NCBI GenBank assembly: GCA_005239585.1
Contig: SBBU01000294.1
Coordinates: 1-6,163 of the forward strand
Source of the DNA: Planctomycetaceae bacterium
GTDB taxonomy: Bacteria > Planctomycetota > MHYJ01 > SBBU01
Reading direction: 5' to 3'
Length of the DNA: 6,163 bases
Shown: positions 5,623 through 6,163 of the stretch, piece after piece
How positions within the stretch are numbered: position 1 is the first letter of the stretch
How the letters are laid out: every line of letters starts with the position of its first letter
Program-made: the position numbers and the translations under genes
The notes under the pieces: model-generated
Told to the model about the DNA's origin: nothing
Databases searched by the model: none
The model's input: the letters and a program-made list of their open reading frames with translations, nothing else

Positions 5623-6163
5623 TGTTTCTTCTCCTTTGTATTTAACTGCAACTTGGCAAATAGAAAATTACCATTTTGGAGTTGAAAAACAATACTATAG
5701 AGTGCAGTTGTGGTAACGGGGCCTACAAATGTACCATCAACTGGCCTGTATGCCTGCTTTTGAGGTTTCAACATTATACTTCCATCACTTGCCTGTGATG
5801 ACATGATAACATCTCTGTAATGTTCCCAGAATTTTTTCCATAAACTTTTATCCTCTAAATAAACAAATGCTAAAGATGACCAGAAAACATGATAAGACGG
5901 GCCATGATAAGACCGATCTATATCAGTTAAATTCTTTTCTACAAATTCCTTTGCCTTGGTGAAATTTGACGTCTCTGCAAGACCCAGTAATTTCATAGCG
6001 CCTAACGCCGCAGCGGTACGTCCAACAGTAGAATAGGCGGGATAACTCAAACCATTCTCCAGGGCAGAACGATGGTAGGAAAAATCCCCCTCTTTACTTT
6101 GAAAATCCAAGTAGAACTTGCGCACATGATCAAAGACCTTATCAGGGACCTTTATTCCTACAC
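5619..6163 (-). CDS. Squalene-cyclase-like / prenyltransferase-repeat protein, C-terminal part
   Basis: The frame is open from the window edge to TGA 5621-5619, giving about 180 visible residues; the true start lies outside. It reads VGIKVPDKVFDHVRKFYLDF, then EGDFSYHRS, YSTVGRTAAALGAMKLLGL, HYRDVIMSSQASDGSIMLKP and GPVTTTALYSIVFQLQ. Alternating helices with G-D-F and D-G-S turns and TAAALGAM / TTTALYSI-type helices are typical of prenyltransferase/squalene-oxidase repeats, as in its neighbour. The two are similar in fold but differ in sequence, so they look like diverged paralogues or two parts of one complex, not a recent duplication. The GTG at 6125 is only an internal codon. The stop overlaps the next start (ATGA), implying coupled translation. 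Whether it has a signal peptide cannot be seen. Confidence 0.75.
   Translation of the reverse strand, partial: VGIKVPDKVFDHVRKFYLDFQSKEGDFSYHRSALENGLSYPAYSTVGRTAAALGAMKLLGLAETSNFTKAKEFVEKNLTDIDRSYHGPSYHVFWSSLAFVYLEDKSLWKKFWEHYRDVIMSSQASDGSIMLKPQKQAYRPVDGTFVGPVTTTALYSIVFQLQNGNFLFAKLQLNTKEKKQ
5631..5637 (-). promoter_or_regulatory. Shine-Dalgarno of the second cyclase-like gene, inside the preceding gene
   Basis: AAAGGAG on the minus strand, 8 bases before ATG5622. It lies within the last codons of the upstream gene, so both genes must be on one transcript. Confidence 0.75.

Overview
The window looks like part of a planctomycete or related PVC-group genome, probably from an environmental or metagenomic source. 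Four things suggest this: moderate A+T content; a pair of exported squalene-cyclase-like (prenyltransferase-repeat) proteins in tandem; an HNH endonuclease of the VLVLNR..INV..AKRA type; and a signal-peptide M28 peptidase. The lineage is an inference and no marker gene is present.

Left part, + strand (1-2285). The 3' end of an asparagine synthase gene (stop at 155-157) runs into an HNH endonuclease gene, which runs into a secreted, divergent GH84-like N-acetylglucosaminidase. Each junction is a 4-base TTGA overlap, so the three genes look like one translationally coupled transcript whose promoter lies outside the window.

Middle (2286-2546). The gap between two convergent genes is mostly a 205-bp non-coding element with 14-bp terminal inverted repeats (13/14) and an exact 8-bp target duplication (AAAAATAG). 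This is a MITE-like insertion. It landed exactly behind the GH84 stop codon and in the T-tract of a probable terminator belonging to the convergent M28 peptidase gene.

Right part, - strand (2547-6163). In transcription order: a truncated cyclase-like gene, a second cyclase-like gene overlapping it by ATGA, a small secreted protein gene (4369-3674), and an M28 metallopeptidase.

The most notable object is the small secreted protein. It is broken by two in-frame TGA codons, but the same frame continues through both to a TAA. Each TGA is followed, 20-35 nt downstream in the mRNA, by a stable hairpin with a G/GU in its apical loop, the layout of a bacterial SECIS element. The gene has a strong Shine-Dalgarno, a signal peptide, a probable promoter and a strong intrinsic terminator. 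TGA is an ordinary stop in three neighbouring genes, so genome-wide recoding does not explain it. I read it as an exported selenoprotein with two selenocysteines (U116 and U154), built from two ferredoxin-like (HMA-like) modules. Conventional gene callers would split it into two short hypothetical genes.
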